A stretch of 64,000 bases of DNA from Bosea sp. BIWAKO-01 (GTDB lineage Bacteria > Pseudomonadota > Alphaproteobacteria > Rhizobiales > Beijerinckiaceae), in the NCBI RefSeq assembly GCF_001748145.1, contig NZ_BCQA01000001.1, positions 4,366,501-4,430,500 on the forward strand, written 5' to 3'. How positions within the stretch are numbered: the first letter of the stretch is position 1; each line of letters starts with the position of its first letter. Below are positions 7,551-17,162 of this stretch, piece after piece. Position numbers and translations under genes: made by a program. The notes below the pieces were generated by a model. The model was given only the letters and a program-made list of their open reading frames with translations, searched no databases and was not told where the DNA came from.

Positions 7551-9242
7551 TCAGCCGCGGATGGCGAAGCAGGAGAAGCCGTCGCGCTTGAGCTTGGCGC
7601 AGGCGTTCTGAGCGTCTTTCGGATCCTCGAAGCCGGCGAAGCGGGCGCGGAAGAGCGTGGTGCCACCCTTCTCGACCTTCTCGGTGAAGGGGGACGCCTC
7701 GGCGAGCGGGCCGGCGGCCTTGGCGCGGGCCTTGGCCAGGATATCCTTGGCCTTGGCTTCGTCATCGGTGGCGCCGAGCTGGATCACCCACTTGCCTGAT
7801 GGGATCGCGGTGGAACCGCTGCGCGCATCGCTCGCCTTGTTGTTGTCCTGTGCCTTGGCGAGCGTCGTGGTGCCGGCAGAGGGAGCCTTGGCCTGGGCGA
7901 TCGCCGGGGCGACTTCAGGCTGGCGCAGTTCGACCTTGGCGGGCTCGGGAGCCCGGGCGACGGGCTTTTCTTCAGGTTCGGCAACCTTCGCGATCGACGA
8001 GGTGACATCGACATTCGCCGGCGGGCGCAGGATCTTGCCATCAACCGGCGGGGCGCCGATCGACCAGCGCATGGCCGAGGGCGTCGTTGTCGCGGTGACC
8101 GGACGCATGCCGGAGAGCGGCAGCGGCTGAGCGCCGAGATTGATCGGGCGCGGCGGCGCGATCGGCGTGGTGGTGGTGGCGGCATAGGCGCGGGCAGCCG
8201 CCGGGACTTCCGGCTCGCTCTCGACGCGCGGACGCGGCACCGGCCTTGGCGCGGGCTCGCTGGCGGCCGCATGCTGGACGGGAGCCGCGGCAACCTGGGT
8301 CGCCTGATGCGGACGCTCCTGCGCCGGCTCGGCCTCGGCGACCATCGGGGCGGACCGTCCGCCGGCCGCGGCGCGCGGCAGATTGGCGGCGACGAGGTCG
8401 GCCATGATCTTGTCGCGGCTGGCGCCGGAGCGGCCACCGAGCACGACGGAGACGATCTGGCGACCGTCCGACTTGGCCGAAGTCATCAGGTTGAAGCCTG
8501 AAGCGTTGGTGTAGCCGGTCTTGATGCCGTCCACGCCCTCGACGCGGCCGAGCAGCTTGTTGTGGTTGCGATAGGCGCCGCCCGCATAGTTGAACACGCG
8601 GGTCGAGAACATCGGGTAATAGCGCGGGAAGCGTTCCTGGATCGCGCGGGCGAGAATGGTGAGGTCGCGCGCCGTCGTCAGGTTCGGCGGATTATGCGGC
8701 AGGCCATGCGGATTGTAGAAGCTGGTCCGGCTCATGCCGAGCGAGCGGGCGCGCGCCGTCATCATCCGTGCGAATTCGTCCTCGGAACCGCCGACATTCT
8801 CCGCCACCGCCATGGCGACGTCATTGGCCGATTTGGTGATCAGCGCCATGATCGCGTCGCGCACCTCGATCGTCTCGCCAGGCGCGAAGCCGATCTTGGA
8901 AGGTGCCTGACGCGCCGCGTAGGACGAGACCGTCAGCTCGGAGTTCATGTTGAAGCGGCCGCGCTCGAGCTGCTCGAACAGCAGATAGAGCGTCATGACC
9001 TTGGTGAGGGAGGCGGGGATGCGCGGGGCATCCTCATTCGCCGCGTGCAGCGTGCGACCGCTCTTCACGTCGACGACCATCGCCGCATATGGCGGCGTAT
9101 AGCCACCGCCTACATGGCGCCGCTTCTTGCGTGCGGCCTCGGCAGGGGACGCGGCCACGCTGAGCGCGACGGCGACAACACCGATCAGTCCGACAAGTGC
9201 GCGAAGACGCACGCGTCGGGAACCAACGCTACCAGAACTCAT
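7551..9242 (-). CDS. D-alanyl-D-alanine carboxypeptidase (PBP5/6 type) with C-terminal SPOR domain
   Basis: The 563-aa protein has a signal peptide ending near AASPAEA and a serine peptidase S11 domain with S78-L-T-K81, S138-A-N140 and K241-T-G243. A long Ala/Pro-rich linker (about residues 290-480) leads to a C-terminal SPOR domain (GKWVIQLGA ... DGFSCFAIRG). S11 enzymes trim the terminal D-Ala from periplasmic peptidoglycan stem peptides. SPOR domains bind denuded glycan at the division septum, so this enzyme probably acts at the septum. The combination is common in Hyphomicrobiales. It is transcribed alone, convergent with the J-domain gene. Confidence 0.93.
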   Translation of the reverse strand: MSSGSVGSRRVRLRALVGLIGVVAVALSVAASPAEAARKKRRHVGGGYTPPYAAMVVDVKSGRTLHAANEDAPRIPASLTKVMTLYLLFEQLERGRFNMNSELTVSSYAARQAPSKIGFAPGETIEVRDAIMALITKSANDVAMAVAENVGGSEDEFARMMTARARSLGMSRTSFYNPHGLPHNPPNLTTARDLTILARAIQERFPRYYPMFSTRVFNYAGGAYRNHNKLLGRVEGVDGIKTGYTNASGFNLMTSAKSDGRQIVSVVLGGRSGASRDKIMADLVAANLPRAAAGGRSAPMVAEAEPAQERPHQATQVAAAPVQHAAASEPAPRPVPRPRVESEPEVPAAARAYAATTTTPIAPPRPINLGAQPLPLSGMRPVTATTTPSAMRWSIGAPPVDGKILRPPANVDVTSSIAKVAEPEEKPVARAPEPAKVELRQPEVAPAIAQAKAPSAGTTTLAKAQDNNKASDARSGSTAIPSGKWVIQLGATDDEAKAKDILAKARAKAAGPLAEASPFTEKVEKGGTTLFRARFAGFEDPKDAQNACAKLKRDGFSCFAIRG

Positions 9243-9573
9243 GCAACCCGCCTCAACCCAGTACTACTGTTCCCCGGTCTCCGCGGCGTCTGGCGACGTG
9301 GCGCGAAGGACACAGTTGGGAAGGTTAGGATGATGGGGTTACGGAGCCGTTAAACGGCGAAAGATCGTGAGCCGATCCCGCGTCCGGATGGGCTCCGGGC
9401 GGAACGGCGTTACCTAGCGTTTGATGCATTGCAGCGCGGCCTTGACTTTTATGTTGCGCTGCACAATATACAGGAAGTCCCCGGTGGTGAACAGTTTCAT
9501 CAGGCCTTGGGGCGTGGAAACAGGGCCTACGGGCTCGCCAGCAAGGAGGCAACGCTAGCGCGTTGTGGGAAGA
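9243..9573. other. Intergenic region upstream of the phasin gene
   Basis: A 331-bp gap between the divergent carboxypeptidase and phasin genes. It holds a candidate phasin promoter and operator (listed separately) and the sequence AAGGAGG at 9543-9549. No further coding signal was seen. Confidence 0.6.
9442..9472 (+). promoter_or_regulatory. Candidate phasin promoter with overlapping inverted repeat
   Basis: TTGACT (9442-9447) is a good -35 match, followed after 16 bp by CAATAT or after 19 bp by TATACA. Between them lies the near-palindrome TTGCGC-T-GCACAA (9454-9466, 5 of 6 pairs). PhaR-type repressors of phasin genes bind TGC-rich palindromes of this general kind, so PhaR control is plausible. 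It is inference from one site. Confidence 0.4.
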
Positions 9574-9915
9574 ATGATCCAGCAGTTCGAGACGATCCAG
9601 AAGGCTTCCAAGGATAACGTTGATGCGGCTCTGAAGGCCTTCGGCGTCACCTCGAAGGGCGTGCAGACCATTGCCGTCGAAGCCACCGATTATGCCAAGA
9701 AGTCTTTCGAGGCCGGCACTGCCGCTATCGAGAAGCTGGCCGGCGTCAAGACGCTCGACAAGGCGCTTGAGATCCAGGCCGACTTCATCAAGACCTCGTT
9801 CGAGGGCGCCGTTGCCCAGATGACCAAGATGGGCGAGCTCTACAGCGCGCTGGCCAAGGACGCCTACAAGCCGTTCGAAGGCATCGTCGCCAAGGTTACC
9901 CCGACCGCCAAGTGA
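9574..9915 (+). CDS. Phasin family protein
   Basis: A 113-aa amphipathic, helix-rich protein with the phasin pattern: IQKASKDNVDAALKAF, VAIEATDYAKKSFEAGTAA-like helices, LDKALEIQADFIKTSFE and a short charged tail. Phasins coat polyhydroxyalkanoate granules. ATG 9574 is used; an in-frame GTG at 9565 is the only alternative because a TAG at 9556-9558 closes the frame upstream. A strong AAGGAGG lies 15 nt before that GTG, so the exact start is uncertain. The gene is monocistronic, with a clear terminator downstream. Confidence 0.9.
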   Translation: MIQQFETIQKASKDNVDAALKAFGVTSKGVQTIAVEATDYAKKSFEAGTAAIEKLAGVKTLDKALEIQADFIKTSFEGAVAQMTKMGELYSALAKDAYKPFEGIVAKVTPTAK

Positions 9916-9980
9916 TACCGGGTCTGCTGCGGCGCCGCCTCATAGCGGTGTGATGCGGGCAGATCGCGTTGAGTTTCGGA

Positions 9981-10009
9981 AAGCCCGGCCATCTGGTCGG
10001 GCTTTTTCT
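9981..10009 (+). terminator. Rho-independent terminator of the phasin gene
   Basis: The stem AAGCCCG / CGGGCTT (9981-9987 with 9998-10004) is followed directly by a T-rich tract, about 66 bp after the phasin stop. Confidence 0.8.
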
Positions 10010-10151
10010 TTGCGGAGGCATCCAAGCTCCCGATCTCGCTGGGCGAGATGGGAGCGCGCCTGATGGAGCCCCGCTTTGAGTGCAGATCAGCCAGATCGCC
10101 TCTGAGCGCGACCAACCCCGAAAGGGGGCGGAGAGGGGCGGTGCCCGCGCC

Positions 10152-10625
10152 TTATCGAGAGAGCGAGAGGATGTTCAGGCCCGCGACATTCGCCTCGATC
10201 TGCTGCCAGCCCAAAGGAATGTAGAAGGGCGCGTTGTCAGGTGTGGCGCAGAGATAGACCGTTGGAAAGCCCGCCTCGAAGGCCCTTGCCGCCGCGGCCT
10301 GCACCAGCGCCGCTCCTATGCCCCGTCGGCGATGCGCGGGATCGACCCATAGCGCCGCAATCCAGGGGCTGTACCCGGGCCGCTCGTCCATATCGCTGTC
10401 GATCAAAGACACCGTCCCGAGAAACCGCTCGCCCGCGGCGGCGACAAGCGCAGCCGGGATGATCTCGGGGCCGAGGCTTTGCCGAACGCGGTCGGCGATC
10501 TGCTCGAAGAGGTATCCCTCGTCGCGCCACCATGCCTTCCAGATCCGGTCGGACACGGCCTCGCGGAAATGTGGCTGCTCGCTCAGAGCCGTAATCTCGA
10601 TGGTCTGGTCAGCCGTGGTCGTCAT
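10152..10625 (-). CDS. GNAT family N-acetyltransferase
   Basis: The 157-aa protein contains the acetyl-CoA binding motif VDPAHRRRGIGAALVQAA (R-x-x-G-x-G/A) and the C-terminal strand YIPLGW. The frame runs upstream to 11243, but that part only mirrors the opposite-strand GNAT gene, so ATG 10625 is chosen. It is a cytoplasmic acyltransferase of unknown substrate, divergent from a second GNAT 117 bp away. Confidence 0.85.
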   Translation of the reverse strand: MTTTADQTIEITALSEQPHFREAVSDRIWKAWWRDEGYLFEQIADRVRQSLGPEIIPAALVAAAGERFLGTVSLIDSDMDERPGYSPWIAALWVDPAHRRRGIGAALVQAAAARAFEAGFPTVYLCATPDNAPFYIPLGWQQIEANVAGLNILSLSR

Positions 10626-10742
10626 CGCACCGGCTTTTCCATGGGGCAGCTCGCAATGGCAAGCCAAAGGCGGTCGCGCTATGAGAGAAGGCGAAGTTGC
10701 GCTGGCCACACGGGCGGCCAACGTACGGAACCGGACTGCGGG

Positions 10743-11303
10743 ATGCCTCACGACATGATCGTTACCGGCGCCGATGCCTGCATCACCTTCGAGACCGAAC
10801 GATTTTTGCTCCGTCCGCGTACGCTGGCCGACACCAATGATTGCCTCTTGATGGATCGTGAGCCGGAGGTCACACGCTTCGTCAGCGGTCCATGGTCCGA
10901 CCCATCCGCCCACCGGGAATTCATCGAGAATCGGACGTCCGGCCCGTGGCTGCGAGGCATGGGTTACTGGACGATCGTGCTGCGACAGGATCCTGCCATT
11001 TTCGTCGGATGGGTGCTCTTGATTCCCGCCGACGCAGTCGGACCCGATATCGAGATTGGCTGGCGGCTCCGCCAGCGGTTCTGGGGGCAAGGATTGGCCA
11101 CGGAAGCCGCGCGACCCGTTCTGACGCACGCATTCGAGGTGCTGAAACTCGCGGAGGTCGTTGCGGAGATCGACCCCGACAATCTCGGTTCCCTGCGGGT
11201 TGCTGAGAAGATTGGATTGAAGCAGCGGGGGGCCGCGTCGCATTCAGGAAAGCCCGCCATGCGGTATTCGCTGACGATCGGCGAGGTCGCCGGGGCTTCC
11301 TAG
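10743..11303 (+). CDS. GNAT family N-acetyltransferase, RimJ/RimL type
   Basis: The 186-aa product begins the RimJ/RimL-like fold with FETERFLLRPRTLADT, has EIGWRLRQRFWGQGLATEAA as the CoA-binding motif, and ends with DNLGSLRVAEKIGL. This subfamily acetylates protein N-termini or small amines. ATG 10743 is used; ATG 10755 is an alternative, and neither has a strong Shine-Dalgarno. It forms a divergent pair with the GNAT on the other strand. Confidence 0.85.
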   Translation: MPHDMIVTGADACITFETERFLLRPRTLADTNDCLLMDREPEVTRFVSGPWSDPSAHREFIENRTSGPWLRGMGYWTIVLRQDPAIFVGWVLLIPADAVGPDIEIGWRLRQRFWGQGLATEAARPVLTHAFEVLKLAEVVAEIDPDNLGSLRVAEKIGLKQRGAASHSGKPAMRYSLTIGEVAGAS

Positions 11304-11500
11304 CGCTTTCCAGCGCCTGGACTGACGACGGTGGCGGAAGCGAATGGCGATGTCGGGGCTTGTCGTCGTGCGCGGCGTTATCTTGGCCGGTCCGGTGCCG
11401 GGTCTCTGCTCCAGATCGGCAATACCAACCTTGCGTCCGTATCGTTCTTTCCTTGGGGCGTGAACCGTCGGAATATACCCTCGAAATCCAGGCCGAGACG

Positions 11501-12337
11501 ATGTCCGGTACCCCTATGAGCGAACCAACTGGCACAAGGGAGGGGCGGAGGAAGCGGCGAGCCGCAAAACTCCTTGCCGCGACCCTCATCCTCTATCTCG
11601 GCGTCAGCTATCTCATCCTGCCCGCGGTCTGGAAGCGCATCGAGCGTGAGCCGGAGCTGTCAGCACGGACGATGTTGACCGCGAATGCGCAGGGAATTCC
11701 GGGCGATCCGATCAATGTTGGCCTGATCGGAACGCGTGACGATGTCGTGCGTGCGTTTCATGCGGCCGGCTGGTATCCCGCCGATCCGGTCACCCTGCGG
11801 ACGAGCCTGGAGATCATCGGGAGCGTCCTGCTCGACAGGCCCTACAAGACCGCGCCGGTCAGCCCTCTCTACTTCGAAGGACGACGCGAGGACCTGGCAT
11901 TTGAAAAGCCGGCGGGCGCGAGTGCCGACCGCCGTGAGCATGTGCGGCTCTGGCAGGCGCTTGCAAACGGAACGGATGCCCGCCCGGTCTGGCTCGGCTC
12001 GGCAACCTTTGACAGTGGGGTCACGCTCAGCCGCGACACCGGACAGGTCACACATCGCATTGCCCCTGCTGTCGACGAAGAGCGCAACAGGCTGGTCGAG
12101 GGGCTGAACAGCGCTCGTATGGTGGTCAGCATCGATCAGATGAAGGGCATTGGCCCGACGCTGACCGGCCGCAACGCCGAGGGCGATCCCTATTATTCGG
12201 ATGGCGAGATTTGGATAGCCCGCCTCGTCATGGCGGGAAGCGAGGCCGCCAAGCCTGCCGAGATCACGGCGCCACCTTCCCTGATACAGCTAAAGGATGC
12301 CGCGTTCTCGCTGGGAACCCGCCTCTTCGCTGATTGA
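11501..12337 (+). CDS. LssY C-terminal domain-containing membrane protein
   Basis: The 278-aa protein has a basic N-terminus (REGRRKRRAAK), one membrane segment (AATLILYLGVSYLILPAVW), and an extracytoplasmic domain. That domain contains DPINVGLIGTRDDVVRAFHAAGWYPAD and DRPYKTAPVSPLYFEGRREDLAFEK. This matches the LssY C-terminal domain (PF14067), named from a Legionella type I secretion locus gene. ATG 11501 is chosen because the frame upstream shows no domain; ATG 11516 is also possible. Its role is unknown, and it converges on the autotransporter gene. Confidence 0.82.
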   Translation: MSGTPMSEPTGTREGRRKRRAAKLLAATLILYLGVSYLILPAVWKRIEREPELSARTMLTANAQGIPGDPINVGLIGTRDDVVRAFHAAGWYPADPVTLRTSLEIIGSVLLDRPYKTAPVSPLYFEGRREDLAFEKPAGASADRREHVRLWQALANGTDARPVWLGSATFDSGVTLSRDTGQVTHRIAPAVDEERNRLVEGLNSARMVVSIDQMKGIGPTLTGRNAEGDPYYSDGEIWIARLVMAGSEAAKPAEITAPPSLIQLKDAAFSLGTRLFAD

Positions 12338-12422
12338 CGATGCCTCGTGTCGGCAGCGCCGTCCTGCTTTCGGCTCGGTACTGCGGCGGTCGCGGCGCCG
12401 CGAACCTTAAGGGTTGCGCCTC

Positions 12423-15400
12423 TCAGAATCTGACGTCGATCCTGCCCTTGAGGGCATGATCGCGGGCATTCTCGCTGATCGCGGCGCTGTAGCTGACGCC
12501 GAGCGTGGTGGTCGCGGTTGCGCGCCAGGCGAGTCCGGCTTCGGCCACCAGGGCGTTGCGGGCAAGCGGCGCGGCGTAAGTCTGAAACGGCGTTGCTGCG
12601 CCGATGAAGGCGAGCTTGGCCGCGGGGGTCGTGTCGCCAAAGGCATGGCGCCAACCGAGCATGCCGCGGGCCAGCAGCGGCGTCGTGCCCAACTGCATCT
12701 CGGCCCGCAGGCCGAGCGTCGAGAAGCCGAGGCGCTGATCCCGGCCGAGGACCTGCAGTGCGGTCGGGCCACCTGTCTCGGCGTCGCGGCTGGTGCGGAC
12801 TGTGACGGCCGCGAGCTGCGCGAAAGGCTCGAACGAGACCGGCCCGTAGGGCAGGGCGTAGCCGATCTCGGCGAAGGCCTGTGCGGTCGCGCTGCGGCCG
12901 TCGAAGCGCAGCACATCGGAGATCCCGGGCAGGGTCACCCGGCGCGTCACGTCGAGATCGCTCCACGCATAGGCCGCGCCGGCCCGCAGCGAGACCGCCC
13001 CGAAACGCATGCCGCCATAAAGTGCGCCATGGGCACTGCCCAGTTCTCCGCTCGAGCGGCGCCCATCGACATCGAAATCGGTGCGCGTATAGCCGCCGGC
13101 GATACCGAGGCGCCATTGCCGAGCGTCGGTCCAGCTCGAGTTGAGCTCGGCGCCGAACAGCATGCCACCGCCGCGCCGGTCGAGCGAAGCCGCGTTGCGG
13201 TCGCCATCCCCGCGCCCCTGCGCCCCGATCGCCTCGCCCCAAAGCGTGAAGCGTTCCATGGCGAGGCCCGGTGCCGGCAGAGCCGTGCCGGCCGATCTGC
13301 CGGGCGCGTCGGCGCTGAAGGCACCATTGACGGTGCCGCCGGACGTGCCGACGGCCAGGGGCCAGCGCAGCCGGTTGAGGATGGATTCGCGAATGAGGTG
13401 GCTGTCCTCGATCGCGACGCTGACCGCTTGCGCGTGAGCCTCGCCCGAGAGCGCGTCGAAACCGGCGCGGGCATCCGTGACGCTTGCCGTGAGCAGCGCA
13501 TCGTAGACACGGTTGCCGGCGCCCAGCGCTTCCGCCGCTCCGGCGGCCCCGGCCTGGTTACGGGTCAGGGCGACCTGCGGAAGGGCGATCGCGTTGCGAT
13601 CGAGCGTCAGCGCCACCTCATTGGCGCCATAGGCCAGGCTTGGGGTCAGGAAGGCAAAATTGGAGGTCACCGCGGCGAACTGGCCGATGACCCCGCCCTG
13701 CGCCGTCAGGATGGTGTAGCGCGTCGAGGCGCCATACCCGCCTTGTTCCGCCAGAAGCTGCACCGTTCCTCCCGACACGGTCGCGGTCCCGGTGGCGGCG
13801 ATCCTGTCGGACTGGCCGGCGGCATTGACCTCGAGCTGATAGGTCGAGCCGGGAGCGAAGGAGATGTTGCCGGCGACGGTCAGCGTGCCGATCGAATTGC
13901 CCGGCGCGACTGTGCCGGCATTGCCGACGATGACGCTCCCGACCGTGCCCGAGCCGCCCAGAGAACCACCAGACAGGGTGATGGTGGAGCCCGTCAGCGA
14001 ACCGTTGACCGTGAGCAGGCCAGACAGCACCGAGGTCGCCCCGGTATAGCTGTTCTTCCCCGTCAGAATGAGCTGGCCGGAACCCTGCTTGGTCAGCGTC
14101 CCCGTGCCCGAGATGTTTGCGGCAAGTGTGGAGACATCGACAAAATTGGCGAGGATCTCGCCGTCATTGACGATCGCCGGTGTAACGATCGTGCCGGCAA
14201 GCCCGCCGGCGCCGATCGCGAGCGTGCCAAGGCGGCCGATCTGCAGGCCTGCGCCAGCATTGACGGTGCCCCCGTCAGCGGTGGTGAGGGCGCCGGTGTA
14301 ATCGCCGCCGCAGCCACAGCCGGGATAGCCGACGAGCAGGCCGCCATTTGCGTTCAGCACGGAACCGGCGCCTGTCACGCTGACGCTGGCGCGAGCAAAT
14401 CCGAGCGACGGATCCGGGTCCGAGCCGATCCAGAGCGGCCCGGAGGAGTTGACGGTTCCTCCGGCCGAGATGGTCAAGGCGCCAGTGCCGCCCAAGGAAT
14501 AGCCGCCGACGAACAGAGTGTTGCCGACTGTCCAGCTCGAACCGGGCCCTGTCACCGTGACGGTTGTCGACGCCCCGATGCCTTCGATGGCGGCCCCGGC
14601 CCTGCTCTCCATGGCGGCGCCGGCGCTGATCGAAAGCCCGACGTTGCTCGGGCCACCGATCCCCGTGAAACCCTCCACGGTCACCAGGGAATTCGGGCCG
14701 GAAACCTCCATGTTCGACTGCATGACGAGAAACCCGGACGGATCGGCCATATGCAACTTGCCGCCATTGACGACCCGTAAGGTGCCGCCGGCCACAGCGA
14801 TGCCACCGAGGCCCCCCGCGGGATCGCCGACGCTCAGCGACCCGCCATTGATTTCGAGTGTCGGGTTCGAGCAGCCGCAAAGGAGAAGTAGCCCTTCGAT
14901 GCTGTTGCTCGAGCCGGTCAGCGACAGCGTGCCGGGCCCGTCAAGGGAGAGAGAACCCGGGCCGGAGATTTGGCCTGAGAAGATTGTTGCGACAGGCTTG
15001 GCGCCGATGGTCAGGATGGTGCCGTTGCCGATGACGACGTTGCCCGCTCCCGACAGCGCACCGACCGTGGCGCCGCTGAACCCGGCAGCACTTGCAATCT
15101 CCATCGTCGCCCCAGCGGCGACCCCGTAATGGGAGTTCGCTGAGAACGCGGTCGAAGAGTCGGCGACGAGGCGCCCACCCAGGATACTTGTTGCGCCCGA
15201 GTAGTCGTTGTTGCCGGAGAGGGTGACCGTGCCGGATCCGGTCTTGGCGAGTGCGCCCGTGCCGGTCATCGCGTTGGCGATGGTGATGTCGACGCCGTTG
15301 CTCTGGTCGAGCGTCAACGCGCCGGCGCCGAGAGCGATGTTGCCGGTTATAGTGGCGGTGCCGGCCGTTACGACGGTCAGGCTGCTGTTGCCGGACAGCG

Positions 15401-16343
15401 CGAGAGCGTTTCCGCGGGCGCCGCCGCCATCCAGACCGCCGGAGATCGAGCCGCTGGCGCCCAGCGTGATGCTCAGGCTCTCGCCGGAGATGCCCGCTCC
15501 GGCCTGGCCGGCAGAGCCCGGGACGATGCCGGAGCCACCGGCGCCGCCGTCTCCGCCGCGCACCGCGCCATTGACCACGAAGCTCGTACCCGTGGAGCCG
15601 ATCAAGCCAGCGCCGCCAGTGCCGCCGCTTCCGCCTGTCGCGCCGGCGCTGCTGTTCCCTCCAGTACCGCCGTCGCCGCCCCGGACACCGGCGCTGATCG
15701 TGAGCGACGTGCCGGCTCCGCCGGTCACTGCCAGGCCGATGCCGCCGCTGCCGGCATTGCCGGCCTCCAATTGACCGCTGCCACCATTGCCGCCCTTGCC
15801 GCCCGTCGTTGTCGACGTGAGCAAACCGAGCGCGCCGGTGCCGGTTATCACCGCGCCATATCCGCCGGCGCCGCCGCCGCCACCGCTTCCGGCGAGGCCA
15901 CCGCCGCCATTGCCGCCACGGCCGCCTGAGACAGCGATGGTGGGAGCCGCCACGCCCACGCTGCCATGAGCGCCACCGCCGCCACCGCCAGCGCCGTTGA
16001 AATCCTGCCCGTCCTGCCCTGCAGCTCCCGGAGCGGCTCCTCCGCCTCCAGCATTGCCGCCGATACCTGCGTTGCCTCTGCCGCCTGAGCCGCCCGTTAT
16101 GCCCGAGCCACCGCCACCTCCGCCACCTCCGCCCCCGCCGACGTTTCCGCTGCCGCCGGGGAGGGTGAGGTTGTCGCCACCGCCTGCGCCGTCCCCTCCG
16201 CCGCCGGCTCCGCCATCGGCCAGAGCCGGCGCAGCCAGTGCGAAGGTGAGAAGGGCGAGCATGGCAGGACGTGACCGCGCAACAGAAGGCCGCCGCCGCG
16301 CGACGCCTCGCGACACCCCATCCAGTCCTGCTGTTGACGACAC
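12423..16343 (-). CDS. Large glycine-rich autotransporter (type Va secretion)
   Basis: GTG 16343 gives a 1306-aa protein with a long basic signal region (VARSRP then AMLALLTFALAAPALA), preceded by a G7 tract at a suitable distance. ATG 16412 would add 23 unlikely residues. About 280 very glycine-rich residues follow. Next come autotransporter-associated beta-strand repeats (GSGTVTLSGNNDYSGATSIL and GSGQLILTGKNSYTGATSVL), and then a linker. The C-terminal beta-barrel of about 270 aa runs from FTLWGEAIGAQGRG to the terminal aromatic DVRF. The barrel inserts in the outer membrane and exports the passenger. The passenger is likely an adhesin or surface polymer, with no enzymatic domain seen. Confidence 0.9.
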   Translation of the reverse strand: MSSTAGLDGVSRGVARRRPSVARSRPAMLALLTFALAAPALADGGAGGGGDGAGGGDNLTLPGGSGNVGGGGGGGGGGGSGITGGSGGRGNAGIGGNAGGGGAAPGAAGQDGQDFNGAGGGGGGAHGSVGVAAPTIAVSGGRGGNGGGGLAGSGGGGGAGGYGAVITGTGALGLLTSTTTGGKGGNGGSGQLEAGNAGSGGIGLAVTGGAGTSLTISAGVRGGDGGTGGNSSAGATGGSGGTGGAGLIGSTGTSFVVNGAVRGGDGGAGGSGIVPGSAGQAGAGISGESLSITLGASGSISGGLDGGGARGNALALSGNSSLTVVTAGTATITGNIALGAGALTLDQSNGVDITIANAMTGTGALAKTGSGTVTLSGNNDYSGATSILGGRLVADSSTAFSANSHYGVAAGATMEIASAAGFSGATVGALSGAGNVVIGNGTILTIGAKPVATIFSGQISGPGSLSLDGPGTLSLTGSSNSIEGLLLLCGCSNPTLEINGGSLSVGDPAGGLGGIAVAGGTLRVVNGGKLHMADPSGFLVMQSNMEVSGPNSLVTVEGFTGIGGPSNVGLSISAGAAMESRAGAAIEGIGASTTVTVTGPGSSWTVGNTLFVGGYSLGGTGALTISAGGTVNSSGPLWIGSDPDPSLGFARASVSVTGAGSVLNANGGLLVGYPGCGCGGDYTGALTTADGGTVNAGAGLQIGRLGTLAIGAGGLAGTIVTPAIVNDGEILANFVDVSTLAANISGTGTLTKQGSGQLILTGKNSYTGATSVLSGLLTVNGSLTGSTITLSGGSLGGSGTVGSVIVGNAGTVAPGNSIGTLTVAGNISFAPGSTYQLEVNAAGQSDRIAATGTATVSGGTVQLLAEQGGYGASTRYTILTAQGGVIGQFAAVTSNFAFLTPSLAYGANEVALTLDRNAIALPQVALTRNQAGAAGAAEALGAGNRVYDALLTASVTDARAGFDALSGEAHAQAVSVAIEDSHLIRESILNRLRWPLAVGTSGGTVNGAFSADAPGRSAGTALPAPGLAMERFTLWGEAIGAQGRGDGDRNAASLDRRGGGMLFGAELNSSWTDARQWRLGIAGGYTRTDFDVDGRRSSGELGSAHGALYGGMRFGAVSLRAGAAYAWSDLDVTRRVTLPGISDVLRFDGRSATAQAFAEIGYALPYGPVSFEPFAQLAAVTVRTSRDAETGGPTALQVLGRDQRLGFSTLGLRAEMQLGTTPLLARGMLGWRHAFGDTTPAAKLAFIGAATPFQTYAAPLARNALVAEAGLAWRATATTTLGVSYSAAISENARDHALKGRIDVRF

Positions 16344-17162
16344 GCAATTGCCCCCCCGGCCGATTCCACACCATAGCCGCTGGTGTGAGGCAGGCAACGA
16401 ACCGCCGTTCATCGCCGATTAACCCAGCGGAATGTTGCGCTCTGAGCACAGGTCAGGCAGCGGATTCCCGGGGAGTTCCAGGCTGGTTTCTCATGAGGGG
16501 CGCATCGGCGTCGGGCCGGGAGCATTCGGCGTGGGCGCGTGGCTAGTCGAGCTCGAACACTTTCTGCGGCGGTTGCGGAGCCGCCCGACGCCAGTGGGTC
16601 GGCTGCCAGTCGAGCCGAGTACCATCATCGGCCAGCCAGGCGGCATCTGTTTCGCGCGTCGGGCCGCGACCATCCCGGAAGCGTGCGCACTGCGTACGAT
16701 TACCATCCGTCACTTCGACCAGTGCGCTGAGCCCTCTCTGTGTGGGGGGAGACCCGAGTGTCCAGCAATCCGACATCGCAACCATGCTTCACGTCGCGGC
16801 GACGTCCTGCTCATGCTGTTTCGCGCCTCGCATCTCACCGTGGTTCAGCAGTAACACCCCAACCTGAATCGACGATTTCCTTGATCTGGCCCGAGCGAAG
16901 TAGATGAGAGCACTAACTATTCAATCGGAGTGTGATGTGGGCATATTATGTTCTTTATCGCGTTCCGAACGGATAAAATGACCGGATTGATCTCTTATAT
17001 TCATATCTCCGACATGAAGGTCGGGAGGTGATCGCTGCTTGAGGCGATCCAAGCGCGTTTCGGGCTGCGATATTCTTCTTCTTTCCTGTCCGGGCGATCT
17101 CTATTCACAACAGAACGTAGCAAGCCGCCGATACCGCCCGTCGACCATCGAAGCAGCCAGCG
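16344..17162. other. Long sparsely coding region between autotransporter and PAS regulator
   Basis: About 820 bp. The first part holds the autotransporter leader and a possible short minus-strand ORF (listed separately). The stretch 16860-17162 is clearly more A+T-rich than its surroundings, for example GCATATTATGTTCTTTATCG near 16938. It probably contains the promoter of the PAS regulator. No RNA gene or repeat was recognised. Confidence 0.5.
16543..16785 (-). CDS. Hypothetical small protein
   Basis: An 80-aa ORF whose middle part (CARFRDGRGPTRETDAAWLA then DGTRLDWQPTHWRR) looks protein-like: it mixes aromatic and charged residues and is unlike the Arg/Pro-rich shadows around it. An alternative ATG is at 16776. 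It lies upstream of the autotransporter on the same strand, about 200 bp from it. I recognise no family, and it may not be expressed. Confidence 0.4.
   Translation of the reverse strand: MVAMSDCWTLGSPPTQRGLSALVEVTDGNRTQCARFRDGRGPTRETDAAWLADDGTRLDWQPTHWRRAAPQPPQKVFELD

Noticed and set aside
12414..14780. 788-codon open frame on the plus strand opposite the autotransporter
   Set aside because: Shadow of the 3' half of the autotransporter, rich in Arg, Gly and Asp, with no family features and no ribosome binding site at a sensible place.
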